Assembly: GCA_903895005.1 (NCBI GenBank)
Contig: CAITSH010000323.1
Span: 1 to 33,001, forward strand
Length of the DNA stretch: 33,001 nt
Direction: 5' to 3'
From: an uncultured Pseudomonadota bacterium
GTDB taxonomy: Bacteria > Pseudomonadota > Gammaproteobacteria > Burkholderiales > SG8-39
In this document: positions 1-8,198 of the stretch, in pieces
Position numbering within the stretch: position 1 is the first letter of the stretch
Layout of the letters: each line of letters opens with the position of its first letter
Notes under the pieces: generated by a model
Seen by the model: the letters and a program-made list of their open reading frames with translations, nothing else
Told to the model about the DNA's origin: nothing
Database searches by the model: none
Made by a program: the position numbers and the translations under genes

Positions 1-1197
1 CAGGATGCGCCCCTTGGGCGTGAACACGTACACCTCATCCGGGAAGAGGTCGACCTTGATGTGCTCGAGGAACTCAGCCGAATCGCCGCTGGTGCTCTGG
101 ATGTCCAGGAGCGACTGCAGCCATTTGTGCGTGCGCTGCTGTACATCGGAGAGGGAGGCATCGGAGGTCTTGTACAGCCAGTGCGAAGCCACGCCGGTTT
201 CGGCGATATGGTGCATCTCGCGCGTGCGTATCTGCACCTCGACCGGCGTGCCGTACGGGCCGATCAGCGTGGTGTGCAGCGACTGATAGCCGTTGACCTT
301 GGGGATGGCGATGTAGTCCTTGAACTTGCCCGGCACCGGTTTATACAGGCCGTGCAGGGTGCCCAGGGCGAGGTAACACGAGGGCACGTCCTTGACGATG
401 ACGCGAAAGCCGTAGATATCCAGCACCTGTGAAAACGACAGGTGCTTCTCGGTCATTTTTTTGTATACCGAGTAGAGGTGCTTCTCGCGGCCGCTGACCT
501 GCGCGTCAAGCCCCGCTTCGGGCAGACGTACGCGTATGCCCTCGAGAATCTTGTTCACCACCTCGCGCCGGTTGCCGCGCGCCGCCTTGGTCGCCTTGGC
601 GAGGATCTTGTAACGCAGCGGGTAAATGTGGGTGAACGCGAGTTCCTGCATTTCGCGGTACAGCGCATCCAGCCCGAGGCGGTTAGCGATGGGCGCGTAA
701 ATCTCCAACGTCTCACGCGCGACGCGGCGGCGCTTGGCCGGGGGCACCGCACCGAGCGTGCGCATGTTGTGCAGGCGGTCGGCGAGCTTGATCAGAATGA
801 CGCGCACGTCGCGCGCCATCGCCAGCAGCATCTTGCGGAAGTTCTCCGCCTGCGCATCGGCCTGTGACTGGAACTCGATGCGATCGAGCTTGGAGACGCC
901 GTCGACCAGCTCGGCGACGGATTTGCCAAAGCGTGTCCCGATGTCCTCGGTGGACACAGAAGTGTCCTCGACCACGTCATGGAGCAGCGCGGCCATCAGG
1001 GCCTGCGCGTCAAGCTGCCAGTCAGCGAGGATTTCAGCCACCGCCAGCGGATGCGAGATATACGGCTCGCCACTGGCGCGATGCTGCCCTTCGTGGGCGG
1101 CGTCGCTGAACTGGTAGGCCTCCTCAATGCGGCCGATGTCGGCTGGCTTGAGATAGCCCGATAGGTGCTGGCGGAAGTCTTGTGTAAGCGCGTTCAC
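1..1197 (-). CDS. spoT: Bifunctional (p)ppGpp synthetase/hydrolase SpoT (RSH family), C-terminus cut by window
   Basis: Makes and degrades the alarmone (p)ppGpp in the stringent response. The 399 visible codons contain the N-terminal HD hydrolase domain with HDVVEDT at about residues 73-79, so the hydrolase metal and catalytic residues are intact. The synthetase domain follows, with a KFKDYIAIPK segment. This is the basic RXKD-type motif of bifunctional enzymes, not the acidic EXDD of RelA. The start of the TGS domain (PDEVYVFTPKGRI) lies at the window edge; the rest of TGS and the regulatory C-terminus are outside. The start is a GTG at 1195-1197, chosen because the reading NALTQDFRQHL leads straight into the HD domain and there is no good upstream ATG. 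It is last in the minus-strand order yicC-gmk-rpoZ-spoT, as in many proteobacteria. Identity is firm; the exact start is less so. Confidence 0.95.
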   Translation of the reverse strand, partial: MNALTQDFRQHLSGYLKPADIGRIEEAYQFSDAAHEGQHRASGEPYISHPLAVAEILADWQLDAQALMAALLHDVVEDTSVSTEDIGTRFGKSVAELVDGVSKLDRIEFQSQADAQAENFRKMLLAMARDVRVILIKLADRLHNMRTLGAVPPAKRRRVARETLEIYAPIANRLGLDALYREMQELAFTHIYPLRYKILAKATKAARGNRREVVNKILEGIRVRLPEAGLDAQVSGREKHLYSVYKKMTEKHLSFSQVLDIYGFRVIVKDVPSCYLALGTLHGLYKPVPGKFKDYIAIPKVNGYQSLHTTLIGPYGTPVEVQIRTREMHHIAETGVASHWLYKTSDASLSDVQQRTHKWLQSLLDIQSTSGDSAEFLEHIKVDLFPDEVYVFTPKGRIL

Positions 1198-1326
1198 GGG
1201 CGGCCTGAACCCGTGTGCGCTATGCGCGCGCCGCTAGACGGCGGCGCGCGCGTTGACCGGAGTCCCCGGTATCAATGCCGGGGCCAATGCAACAAATGGC
1301 ACAGTCGGATTTCAACCGGCCCTTGT

Positions 1327-1536
1327 TCAGCCAAGGTTGACGCGGTTAAGCATTTCCAGGCCGATCTTGCCGGCGGCGATTTCACGCAAGGCGATCACGG
1401 TCGGCTTGTCGCGATTGGCTTCGACCAGCGGCGTGCCACCCTGCGCCAGTTGACGGGCGCGATAAGTCGCGGCCAGGGTCAGCTGGAAACGGTTGGAAAT
1501 GTCTTTCATGCAGTCGTCTACGGTAATGCGTGCCAT
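1327..1536 (-). CDS. rpoZ: RNA polymerase omega subunit RpoZ
   Basis: This small RNA polymerase subunit binds beta-prime, helps assembly and forms part of a ppGpp binding site. The protein is 69 residues, beginning MARITVDDC and carrying the conserved [16 protein letters not shown] and [10 protein letters not shown] segments. The open frame continues upstream to 1773, but the ATG at 1534-1536 is preceded by GAGGATTCACC, a good ribosome binding site at normal spacing, and matches the family N-terminus. It lies between gmk and spoT on the same strand. Co-occurrence with spoT fits the ppGpp link. The 129 bases between its stop and the spoT start, and the 172 bases before it, hold no other gene. 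Confidence 0.95.
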   Translation of the reverse strand: MARITVDDCMKDISNRFQLTLAATYRARQLAQGGTPLVEANRDKPTVIALREIAAGKIGLEMLNRVNLG

Positions 1537-1647
1537 GGTGAATCCTCGTTGAAAGCCTGCTTGGTGATCCTGCCTGTTGGGCCCCGAGAAACGCCGTCCA
1601 ATCCAGGCCCGGTGGGGGATGGACCGATACCGCGTTATCAACGGAGC

Positions 1648-1663
1648 GTACTTGTTCAAGTAC
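1648..1663. repeat. 7-2-7 inverted repeat between gmk and rpoZ
   Basis: GTACTTG and CAAGTAC are perfect inverted arms separated by TT, lying in the gmk-rpoZ spacer about 110 bases upstream of the rpoZ start. It could be an operator or a short RNA hairpin with a GTTC loop. No run of T follows it on either strand, so it is not a typical intrinsic terminator. Confidence 0.5.
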
Positions 1664-1708
1664 TGAAACTGTTCGGAGCGACGGCCAAACTGCGGCACCA
1701 GAACGGTC

Positions 1709-2308
1709 TTATTTGAACAAATCAGGGTGTTTTGCGCTTTGTCGGGCAAGGCCGAGACGACTCGCCCGAACAACTGCGATCATGTCCCGCTTTGCTTCTT
1801 CAAAGTCCTGATTAATAATAACATAATTGAATTCTGCCGCGTGGCTCATTTCGTCCGAAGCGGCCGCCATCCGGCGCCTGATCGCCTCTTCACTGTCGCC
1901 ACCGCGGGCACGAACCCGGCGCTCAAGCTCAGCCAGGGACGGTGCCATGATGAAGATGCCAACCACGTCGGGGAAAATGCGGCGCACCTGCTGCGCACCC
2001 TGCCAATCAATTTCCAGAACAATATCAATACCCTCGGCGCGCCTGGCGGCTATCCACGCCTGTGATGTTCCGTAGCGGTTGCCGTGCACTTCGGCGCTTT
2101 CAAGGAATTCCCCCCGCGCGAGCATCGCGGCAAACGCAGATGCGTCGACAAAATGATATTCCCGTCCGTCCGACTCACCGGGGCGCGGCGCGCGCGTGGT
2201 GTAGGACACCGACAACGCCAGCCCCGGCACCTCCCTGAGCATCGCATTGACCAGGGAGGACTTGCCGGCGCCAGAGGGTGCGCAAATGATGAAGAGGGAG
2301 CCTGTCAT
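1709..2308 (-). CDS. gmk: Guanylate kinase
   Basis: Cytosolic enzyme phosphorylating GMP to GDP with ATP, essential for guanine nucleotide supply and therefore for ppGpp precursors. The 199-residue protein has the P-loop APSGAGKSS at about residues 10-18. The GMP-binding region follows ([20 protein letters not shown]), then [16 protein letters not shown] and the [12 protein letters not shown] segment, and a lid region [17 protein letters not shown]. Its length is usual for bacterial guanylate kinases. The ATG at 2306-2308 begins [13 protein letters not shown], so no long extension precedes the P-loop. It sits between yicC and rpoZ on the same strand with a 105-base gap to yicC, consistent with one transcription unit or closely spaced units. 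Confidence 0.96.
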   Translation of the reverse strand: MTGSLFIICAPSGAGKSSLVNAMLREVPGLALSVSYTTRAPRPGESDGREYHFVDASAFAAMLARGEFLESAEVHGNRYGTSQAWIAARRAEGIDIVLEIDWQGAQQVRRIFPDVVGIFIMAPSLAELERRVRARGGDSEEAIRRRMAAASDEMSHAAEFNYVIINQDFEEAKRDMIAVVRASRLGLARQSAKHPDLFK

Positions 2309-2413
2309 CTTGAAGATTTTATTTTGAAGAAGGAGCGAATGTTACCGCGCCACACGCCGCCGCTGCCGCGGCAGAATTGACACGGCAGGCAAAATCAGCG
2401 CAATCGCCGTGCA

Positions 2414-3292
2414 TCACTCGATGTTCTGAATCTGTTCGCGCATCTGCTCGATCAGCAGCTTGAGCTCGATCGCCGACTCGGACAATTCCTTGGCCACCGA
2501 TTTGGAGCCCAGCGTGTTGGCCTCGCGGTTGAGTTCCTGCATCAGAAAATCCAGGCGCTTTCCGGCCGAGCCACCACCTTTTCCATCCGCGGTGATTACG
2601 CGCTGGACTTCGTCAAGATGCGCAGAAAGCCGCGACAATTCCTCGGCGATGTCGATTTTTACGCCGTAGAGCACGACCTCCTGGCGGATGCGCTCCTCGT
2701 CGCCGCCGGCTAGTACTTCACGCAGCTTGGCGGAAAGTTTCTCCTGGTAGGCGCTGACGATCTGAGGCATCAAGGGGACCAGCGTGGCAACCTTCTGCCG
2801 CATCGCATCCACGCGCTCGAGAATCATCTGCCCGAGCTTGGCGCCTTCGCGCTGGCGTGTCGCCGCCAGTTGGTCCATGCCTCGCTTGGCCAGCGCCAGC
2901 GCCGGTTCGCGCAAGGCGTCGAGTGAAACCTCGTTGCCGGCAAGTACACCCGGCCAGTGCAAAAGCTCCCCGATTCGCAAGGGCTGCGCCTCGGGCACGG
3001 CCGCCTGCGCCTCGCGCGCGAGCGCAGCCACGCGCAACAGCAATTCACGATCAAGGGCAAGACCGGCCCCCGACTGCGTGCGCGGCGTGAATCCGAGCCT
3101 GCAATCGACCTTGCCGCGCGTCACCTGCGCCGCGATCAATTCGCGCAAGGCCGGCTCGAGGCTTCTCAACTCATCGCCGATGCGAAACTGGATATCCAGG
3201 AAGCGGCTGTTGACGCTCTTTATCTCCAGTTGCAACGCGCCCTGCGGCAAATCGCCCGTAAGCGCGGCATAGCCCGTCATGCTGGAAATCAT
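2414..3292 (-). CDS. yicC: YicC family protein (endoribonuclease-related)
   Basis: YicC-family protein of 292 residues; members have been linked to endoribonuclease activity and small-RNA turnover. The family N-terminus is present (MISSMTGYAA, then EIKSVNSRFLDIQFR), and the C-terminal DUF1732 block is clear (GKRLDFLMQELNREANTLGSKS, followed by LKLLIEQMREQIQNIE). Length and both signature ends are normal. Start at 3292; a second ATG 12 bases downstream (MTGYA) is also possible. It leads the minus-strand gmk-rpoZ-spoT series and diverges from the kinase gene at 3584. Confidence 0.93.
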   Translation of the reverse strand: MISSMTGYAALTGDLPQGALQLEIKSVNSRFLDIQFRIGDELRSLEPALRELIAAQVTRGKVDCRLGFTPRTQSGAGLALDRELLLRVAALAREAQAAVPEAQPLRIGELLHWPGVLAGNEVSLDALREPALALAKRGMDQLAATRQREGAKLGQMILERVDAMRQKVATLVPLMPQIVSAYQEKLSAKLREVLAGGDEERIRQEVVLYGVKIDIAEELSRLSAHLDEVQRVITADGKGGGSAGKRLDFLMQELNREANTLGSKSVAKELSESAIELKLLIEQMREQIQNIE

Positions 3293-3322
3293 GGCAATCG
3301 CCCTAAAACGCGTGAATTCAAT

Positions 3323-3357
3323 GTGAACGCTCTTAACACTCTTTTAACACTGTGAAC
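3323..3357. promoter_or_regulatory. Repeat-rich yicC/kinase divergent intergenic segment
   Basis: The 291-base spacer between the divergent yicC and kinase genes (3293-3583) holds no convincing gene. Close to yicC, TTAACACT occurs twice (3333-3340 and 3344-3351), 11 bases apart or about one helical turn. GTGAAC flanks the pair on both sides (3323-3328 and 3352-3357). Two ordered pairs of direct repeats suggest a protein-binding region for yicC transcription. The binding protein is unknown. Confidence 0.4.
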
Positions 3358-3583
3358 AAATCCCTCTAGATACCCGAAGGCGCTTTACTTTGACGGTACA
3401 AAGCCAGAAAATCATCAACGACAGGTTGCTCATCGCGGCGTCGGGACGCAGTCCGGAAATCGCGGGGAAGGCAGCTCAGTGAGGGCGCCAGCGGAGCCGG
3501 AAACATCACAGCATGCAACGATCCCGGCCGGCTGCCTACCTGTTGTCCCCTAACTCTCCAATCATAACTGCCCAGCGCATTCC

Positions 3584-4537
3584 ATGCCATCGCAAGCTAA
3601 CCAGCCTTTGCCCGATGGCTACCAATTGCAGAACTACAAGGTCACGCGTGTGCTCTCGTGCGGCGGCTTTTCCATCGTCTACCTGGCCAATGACGAAAAC
3701 GACCAGCCGGTAGCCATCAAGGAATACCTGCCGAGTTCCCTTGCGCTGCGCCGTGAGGGCGACGCCCTGCCCTCGATCTCGGACGAAAACATCGGTACGT
3801 TCCGCTACGGCATGAAGTGCTTTTTCGAGGAAGGCCGTTCGCTCGCGCGCCTCTCCCACCCGAACGTCGTGCGTGTGCTCAACTTCTTCCGCGCCAACGA
3901 GACGGTCTACATGGTGATGCGCTACGAACGTGGCCGCACGCTGCAAGAACACATCCAGGCGCGGCGCGGCACCATACGTGAAACCTTTTTGCGCCACGTG
4001 TTCACCACGCTGCTAAACGGCCTGCGCGAAGTGCACACCAATAAACTGCTGCACCTGGACATCAAGCCGGCGAACATCTACATCCGCAACGACGGCACGC
4101 CGCTCCTGATCGATTTCGGCGCCGCGCGCCAGACGCTCTCTGAAGAAGGCTCGCGCCTGAACCCCATGTACACGCCGGGCTTTGCGCCGCCCGAACAATA
4201 CAAAAACCGCGAGCTGCTCGGCCCATGGAGCGACATCTACTCGGTGGGCGCAAGCATGTACGCAAGCCTTGCAGGTGTTGCGCCGCAGGCGGCCGATGCC
4301 CGCGCCGAACGCGACCGCTACGTCTCCGCAACCAAGCTGTTCGCCGGAAAATACAGCAAGCAGTTGCTCGAAACGATCGATTGGTGTCTGCAACTCGATC
4401 ACATGAAACGGCCGCAAAGCGTGCTGTCGCTTCAAAAGGTGCTGCTTCGCGAAAAAGACCCCGAATCAGGGGGCAAGCCCGGCATGATGGAAAACCTGCG
4501 CGAAACCTTCATGCGCCTGGCCAGGCCGAGGATCTAG
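3584..4537 (+). CDS. Ser/Thr protein kinase, Hanks type, HLD catalytic loop
   Basis: Cytosolic protein kinase of 317 residues. A modified glycine loop (LSCGGFSIVYLA, about residues 24-35) precedes the ATP-binding lysine in VAIKEYLP (Lys46). A helix-C glutamate follows near residue 83. The catalytic loop is HLDIKPANIYI (His157, Asp159, Lys161, Asn164) and the metal-binding motif is DFGAA (Asp177). The Arg normally before the catalytic Asp is Leu, so this is a non-RD kinase, which usually does not depend on activation-loop phosphorylation in the same way. MYTPGFAPPEQY follows as the P+1/APE region. There is no PASTA repeat and no obvious transmembrane helix. The PP2C gene starts 3 bases after its stop, so the two are almost certainly co-translated as a reversible phosphorylation pair. 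Targets cannot be read from sequence. Confidence 0.92.
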   Translation: MPSQANQPLPDGYQLQNYKVTRVLSCGGFSIVYLANDENDQPVAIKEYLPSSLALRREGDALPSISDENIGTFRYGMKCFFEEGRSLARLSHPNVVRVLNFFRANETVYMVMRYERGRTLQEHIQARRGTIRETFLRHVFTTLLNGLREVHTNKLLHLDIKPANIYIRNDGTPLLIDFGAARQTLSEEGSRLNPMYTPGFAPPEQYKNRELLGPWSDIYSVGASMYASLAGVAPQAADARAERDRYVSATKLFAGKYSKQLLETIDWCLQLDHMKRPQSVLSLQKVLLREKDPESGGKPGMMENLRETFMRLARPRI

Positions 4538-4540
4538 GCC

Positions 4541-5476
4541 ATGAAATTTTCCATTTACCAGGAAAGCCGTCGCGGCGGGCGCAAGACAAACCAGGACCGC
4601 CTCGCCTACAGCTACAGCCGAGACGCGCTGATGCTGGTGCTCGCCGACGGCATGGGCGGGCACCTGCACGGCGAGGTCGCGGCACAGATCACCGTGCAGT
4701 TTGTGACCGAGGCATTTGAGCGCGAGGCCAAGACCAAGCTCGCCGACCCGTTCCTGTTCCTGATCCGATCGATCACCAATGCGCACCACTCGATCCTCGA
4801 TTACGCCGCCACGCGCAAACTCGAGGACACGCCGCGCACCACGTGTGTCGCATGTATCGTGCAGGACTCGGTCGCCTACTGGGCCCACGTCGGCGACTCG
4901 CGGCTTTACCTCATCCGCAACGGCTATGTGCACGCGCAAACCAAGGACCATTCCCGCGTGCAGATGCTGGTCGACGCGGGTCGCATACGCGAAGAGGCGG
5001 TCGCCGTGCATCCGGAGCGCAACAAGATCTACAACTGCCTCGGCTCCAGCATACCGCCCCAGGTGGATATTTCGCGCAAAACGGTTCTGCAAGAGGGCGA
5101 CTCGTTGCTGCTTTGCAGCGACGGCCTGTGGGGGCCGCTCAATTCACGCATCATCGGCGGCGCCCTGCTCGGCGGCAATCTCATGAAGGCGTTGCCCGAC
5201 CTGATGACGCAGGCCGAATCGCGCGCGGGCAAGGACAGCGATAATATTTCCGCGGTTGCCATCAACTGGCTCGAGAGCTATCCGGAGGCCGGTCTTCCGG
5301 GTGACGTCTCGACGCAAACACTGGAATTGGGACAATTCACCACGCAGATCGAAGACTTTGGCCGCACCGAGCCCGAAGTGGGCCGCGGCGGCGACCTCAG
5401 TGACGAAGAAATCGAACGCGCGATCGAGGAGATCCGCTCGGCGCTGCGCAAGAACACGACTAAGCCGCCACAATAA
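4541..5476 (+). CDS. PP2C-family Ser/Thr protein phosphatase
   Basis: Metal-dependent (Mn/Mg) protein phosphatase of 311 residues, expected to reverse the action of the kinase directly upstream. The PP2C metal-site motifs appear in order: TNQDR (Asp19), LADGMGGH (Asp36), AHVGDSRLYLI, LCSDGLWG and KDSDNISAVAINW, so the enzyme should be active. The last 60 or so residues (after WLESYPEAG) lie beyond the catalytic core; they are acidic and probably flexible, ending in a Glu-rich helix (DEEIERAIEEIRSAL). It has no membrane segment. The gap to the kinase is 3 bases. It is followed by a 175-base gap with a promoter-like element before rph. Confidence 0.93.
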   Translation: MKFSIYQESRRGGRKTNQDRLAYSYSRDALMLVLADGMGGHLHGEVAAQITVQFVTEAFEREAKTKLADPFLFLIRSITNAHHSILDYAATRKLEDTPRTTCVACIVQDSVAYWAHVGDSRLYLIRNGYVHAQTKDHSRVQMLVDAGRIREEAVAVHPERNKIYNCLGSSIPPQVDISRKTVLQEGDSLLLCSDGLWGPLNSRIIGGALLGGNLMKALPDLMTQAESRAGKDSDNISAVAINWLESYPEAGLPGDVSTQTLELGQFTTQIEDFGRTEPEVGRGGDLSDEEIERAIEEIRSALRKNTTKPPQ

Positions 5477-5481
5477 GGGCA

Positions 5482-5511
5482 TTTACGCGGGGTCCCCGCG
5501 CTGCGTACAAT
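5482..5511 (+). promoter_or_regulatory. Candidate rph promoter with palindromic spacer
   Basis: A -35-like TTTACG (5482-5487) and a -10-like TACAAT (5506-5511) are separated by 18 bases. The spacer region holds a perfect palindrome, CGCGGGG-T-CCCCGCG (5486-5500). It lies just after the PP2C stop and about 140 bases before rph. The palindrome could be an operator or a short attenuating hairpin for the upstream unit. Confidence 0.4.
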
Positions 5512-5651
5512 CGGCCCCGCCGCCAACACGCCAACAGTAACAACAAGCCCGAGTTGCAAGACTGACTGCATTTCCGGCCAGACCAACAGCCTGCGCGCAA
5601 TCGCGCCGCACGGCAGACACCGCAACCATCCACCACCCGGAGTACCGATTC

Positions 5652-6371
5652 ATGCGCCCATCAGGAAGAAACCCCCAGCAAATGCGTGACGTGAGCATCA
5701 CCCGCGGCTACACCAAGCACGCCGAGGGTTCGGTGCTCATCGCCTTTGGCGACACCAAAGTGCTGTGTACCGCCAGCGTCGAGGAGCGCGTGCCCGGTTT
5801 TCTCAAGGGCAAGGGCCAGGGCTGGCTGACCGCCGAATACGGCATGCTGCCGCGCTCAACGCACACCCGCAGCGATCGTGAAGCGGCGCGTGGCAAGCAG
5901 TCAGGGCGCACCCAGGAAATCCAGCGCCTCATTGGCCGCAGCCTGCGTGCGATCACCGACCTCACCGCCCTCGGCGAGCGCACCATACAACTCGACTGCG
6001 ACGTGCTGCAGGCGGACGGGGGCACGCGCACCGCCGCCATTACCGGCAGCTTTGTCGCGCTGCATGACGCCATCGGCACGCTGCTCAAGGGCGGTCTCAT
6101 CGCCGCATCGCCGATTCGCGACCATATCGCCGCGGTTTCGGTTGGCGTTGTCGACGGTGTGCCGGTCCTGGACCTTGACTACCCCGAAGACTCATCCTGC
6201 GACACCGACATGAACGTGGTCATGACCGGCTCGGGCGGGTTTGTCGAAGTGCAGGGCACCGCCGAGGGCGCGCCTTTCTCGCGCGCCGAAATGGACAAGC
6301 TGCTTGCCCTTGCCGAACTGGGCATCGGCCAGTTGATTGCCAAGCAAAAGCTCGCGTTGGGCATTGCCTGA
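5652..6371 (+). CDS. rph: Ribonuclease PH
   Basis: Phosphorolytic 3'-to-5' exoribonuclease that trims tRNA 3' ends and also acts in RNA turnover. The 239-residue protein is full length and begins [14 protein letters not shown]. Family blocks follow: [59 protein letters not shown] and [19 protein letters not shown]. The C-terminal [19 protein letters not shown] carries the conserved acidic residues of the phosphate and metal site. No frameshift is seen, unlike the well-known defective rph of E. coli K-12. It follows the kinase/PP2C pair, and the usual downstream neighbour rdgB is absent here; a catabolic hydrolase gene follows instead. Confidence 0.96.
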   Translation: MRPSGRNPQQMRDVSITRGYTKHAEGSVLIAFGDTKVLCTASVEERVPGFLKGKGQGWLTAEYGMLPRSTHTRSDREAARGKQSGRTQEIQRLIGRSLRAITDLTALGERTIQLDCDVLQADGGTRTAAITGSFVALHDAIGTLLKGGLIAASPIRDHIAAVSVGVVDGVPVLDLDYPEDSSCDTDMNVVMTGSGGFVEVQGTAEGAPFSRAEMDKLLALAELGIGQLIAKQKLALGIA

Positions 6372-6460
6372 CCACGTCAGACTTCGTTCCGGCGCGAATG
6401 CAATGACACAATAGGCCGTGTGCTAGCATCGATTTCACACCGATTTTTTCTTCCTTTCCC

Positions 6461-7246
6461 ATGAAAATAAGCACCAACGGCATCGATACCCATTACACCG
6501 TCGAGGGCAGCGGCCCGTGGATCACGTTCAGCCACTCGCTTGCCTGCAACCTCGGTTCCTGGGATGCGCAGGTGGCAGCGCTGTCCAAGCACTACACGGT
6601 GTTGCGCTACGACACCCGCGGCCACGGCCAGAGTGGCGCGCCCGCCGGCGCATACAGCCTCGACATGCTCGCCGATGACCTCAAGGCGCTGCTCGACGGC
6701 CTCAGCGTCAAGCAGACCCATTTCGTCGGCCTGTCCATGGGCGGCATGATCGGCCAGACTTTTGCACTCAACTATCCCGGCGTGTTCAAGAGCCTCGCAC
6801 TGTGCGACACCACCAGCTTTTACGGTGAAAACGCCTTTGCCACCTGGATGGACCGCGTGCGCGTCACCCAGGAAAAAGGCATGGCTGCGGTCGTGGACGG
6901 CACCCTGGCCCGCTGGTTCACCGAGCCGTTTCGCAACGCCCACCCGGACTTGATGAAAACCGTCGGGCAGATGATTCACACCACGCCGGTGGCCGGCTAC
7001 GGCGGTTGCTGCCAGGCACTGCCGCACATCAACTCCACCGCACGGCTGAAGGAAATCAAGTGCCCGACCATCGTCATCGTCGGTGCCGATGACCCCGGCA
7101 CGCCCGTGGCAATGGCCCGGGTCATGCATGAGGCCATGCCCGGCTCGGAGCTGGCCATCATTCCCTCGGCCGCGCATATTTCCAACATTGAGCAACCGGC
7201 CGCTTTCAACGCCGTACTGAGGGACTTCCTGTCGCGCGCCCGATAA
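6461..7246 (+). CDS. Alpha/beta hydrolase, 3-oxoadipate enol-lactonase (PcaD)-like
   Basis: Probable cytosolic hydrolase of 261 residues in the PcaD-like alpha/beta hydrolase group. Visible are an oxyanion-hole strand FSHSLACN (about 23-30), the RYDTRGHGQS loop, the nucleophile elbow GLSMGG with Ser92, a likely acid in VGADDPGTP (Asp210 or 211), and the catalytic His239 in SAAHISNIEQP. PcaD hydrolyses an enol-lactone, but no other beta-ketoadipate gene is nearby. Here it precedes the CoA-thioester pathway genes, so hydrolysis of a ring-opened or lactone intermediate, or of a thioester, is equally possible. A separate promoter-like region follows in the 184-base gap to the SDR gene. Fold and triad are sure; the substrate is not. 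Confidence 0.85.
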   Translation: MKISTNGIDTHYTVEGSGPWITFSHSLACNLGSWDAQVAALSKHYTVLRYDTRGHGQSGAPAGAYSLDMLADDLKALLDGLSVKQTHFVGLSMGGMIGQTFALNYPGVFKSLALCDTTSFYGENAFATWMDRVRVTQEKGMAAVVDGTLARWFTEPFRNAHPDLMKTVGQMIHTTPVAGYGGCCQALPHINSTARLKEIKCPTIVIVGADDPGTPVAMARVMHEAMPGSELAIIPSAAHISNIEQPAAFNAVLRDFLSRAR

Positions 7247-7334
7247 GGTTCACGGTTTGCCGGCGAACGCCGGCGCGTCTTGAATGCGAAGACATGCGAG
7301 GCACACGGCGCATGCACGTCACACTGGGCATGGC

Positions 7335-7358
7335 GATAATTTAGGTTTAAACTAATTT
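7335..7358 (+). promoter_or_regulatory. Candidate -10 element and MarR-type operator upstream of SDR-marR operon
   Basis: GATAAT (7335-7340) resembles a sigma-70 -10 box. Directly overlapping and following it is a 21-base AT-rich imperfect palindrome (7338-7358) centred on one base, in which 8 of 10 pairs match. Its core is TTAG-GTTTAAA-CTAA (7341-7355). A repressor bound here would block the polymerase. The next operon carries its own MarR gene, making autoregulation likely. The -35 match is poor. Confidence 0.45.
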
Positions 7359-7430
7359 CGACCTGAATTTCCTCGCCCCGGCTGCGGCCACGCACCGCCA
7401 CCGCAGCCGGGCCCTCGCCGGACACAAAAG

Positions 7431-8198
7431 ATGGACCCACTCCTGACGGGAAAGACCGCGGTCGTGACCGGCGCAAGCCGCGGCATAGGCGCGGCCATCG
7501 CAAAGGCACTCGCCGCACGCGGCGCGCGCATTGCCCTCCTCGGACGCAATCTTGCGCCGCTGCAAGCGCTCGCCGACAGCCTCCCCGGAGCGCTCTGCAT
7601 CAAGGCCGATGTCAGCGATGAAACGTCTGTCGCCGAAGCATTCAAGACCATACGCGCACAGTTTTCCGCCATCGACATCCTCATCAACAACGCCGGGCAG
7701 GCGGCGAGCGCGCCGTTTGTAAAAACCGGCATGGAAGCCTGGAACACCATGCTCGGCGTCAACCTGACAGGCACCTACCTGTGCAGCCGGGAGGCCCTGC
7801 CGGGCATGCTCGAACGCGGCGCGGGGCGCATCGTCAATGTCGCCAGCACCGCCGGGTTGAAGGGTTACGCCTACGTCGCCGCCTATTGTGCGGCCAAGCA
7901 CGGGGTGGTCGGCCTGACCCGCGCGCTCGCCCTTGAAACCGCCAAATCGGGTGTCACTGTCAACGCCGTCTGCCCCGGCTATACCGAAACGGACATCATT
8001 GCCGTCGCCGTTGCAAACATTGTTAAAAAAACCGGCAAAAGCGAAACCGAGGCGCGCGCCATTCTGACCGCCGGCAATCCGCAGGGTCGGATGGTGCAAC
8101 CACACGAGGTCGCGAACGCAGTGATGTGGCTGGTACTGCCCGGCTCAGAATCGATTACCGGGCAGTCAATCGCCGTTGCAGGCGGGGAGGTGATGTGA
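7431..8198 (+). CDS. SDR-family dehydrogenase, likely 3-hydroxyacyl-CoA dehydrogenase of the ring-degradation pathway
   Basis: Short-chain dehydrogenase/reductase of 255 residues using NAD(P). The cofactor motif TGASRGIG is at 13-20 and NNAG at 86-89. Catalytic residues are Ser139, Tyr152 and Lys156 (YCAAK). The C-terminal substrate loop is CPGYTETDI. By position, with a crotonase, an acyl-CoA dehydrogenase and a CoA ligase, it probably oxidises a hydroxy-acyl-CoA or alicyclic alcohol to a ketone in a beta-oxidation-like sequence. A comparable dehydrogenase is known in aerobic 2-aminobenzoate clusters. Its stop (ATGTGA) overlaps the GTG start of the MarR gene, so the two are translationally coupled. 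It is the first gene of the unit after the operator-like palindrome. SDR identity is firm; the substrate is inferred. Confidence 0.88.
   Translation: MDPLLTGKTAVVTGASRGIGAAIAKALAARGARIALLGRNLAPLQALADSLPGALCIKADVSDETSVAEAFKTIRAQFSAIDILINNAGQAASAPFVKTGMEAWNTMLGVNLTGTYLCSREALPGMLERGAGRIVNVASTAGLKGYAYVAAYCAAKHGVVGLTRALALETAKSGVTVNAVCPGYTETDIIAVAVANIVKKTGKSETEARAILTAGNPQGRMVQPHEVANAVMWLVLPGSESITGQSIAVAGGEVM

Noticed and set aside
1327..1773. Longer 148-residue reading for rpoZ
   Set aside because: The extra 79 residues lack family similarity and overlap gmk; the internal ATG has a good ribosome site and the correct omega N-terminus.
3366..3590. Small minus-strand frame in the yicC-kinase spacer
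   Set aside because: No ribosome site, no recognisable product, and it overlaps the kinase start region.
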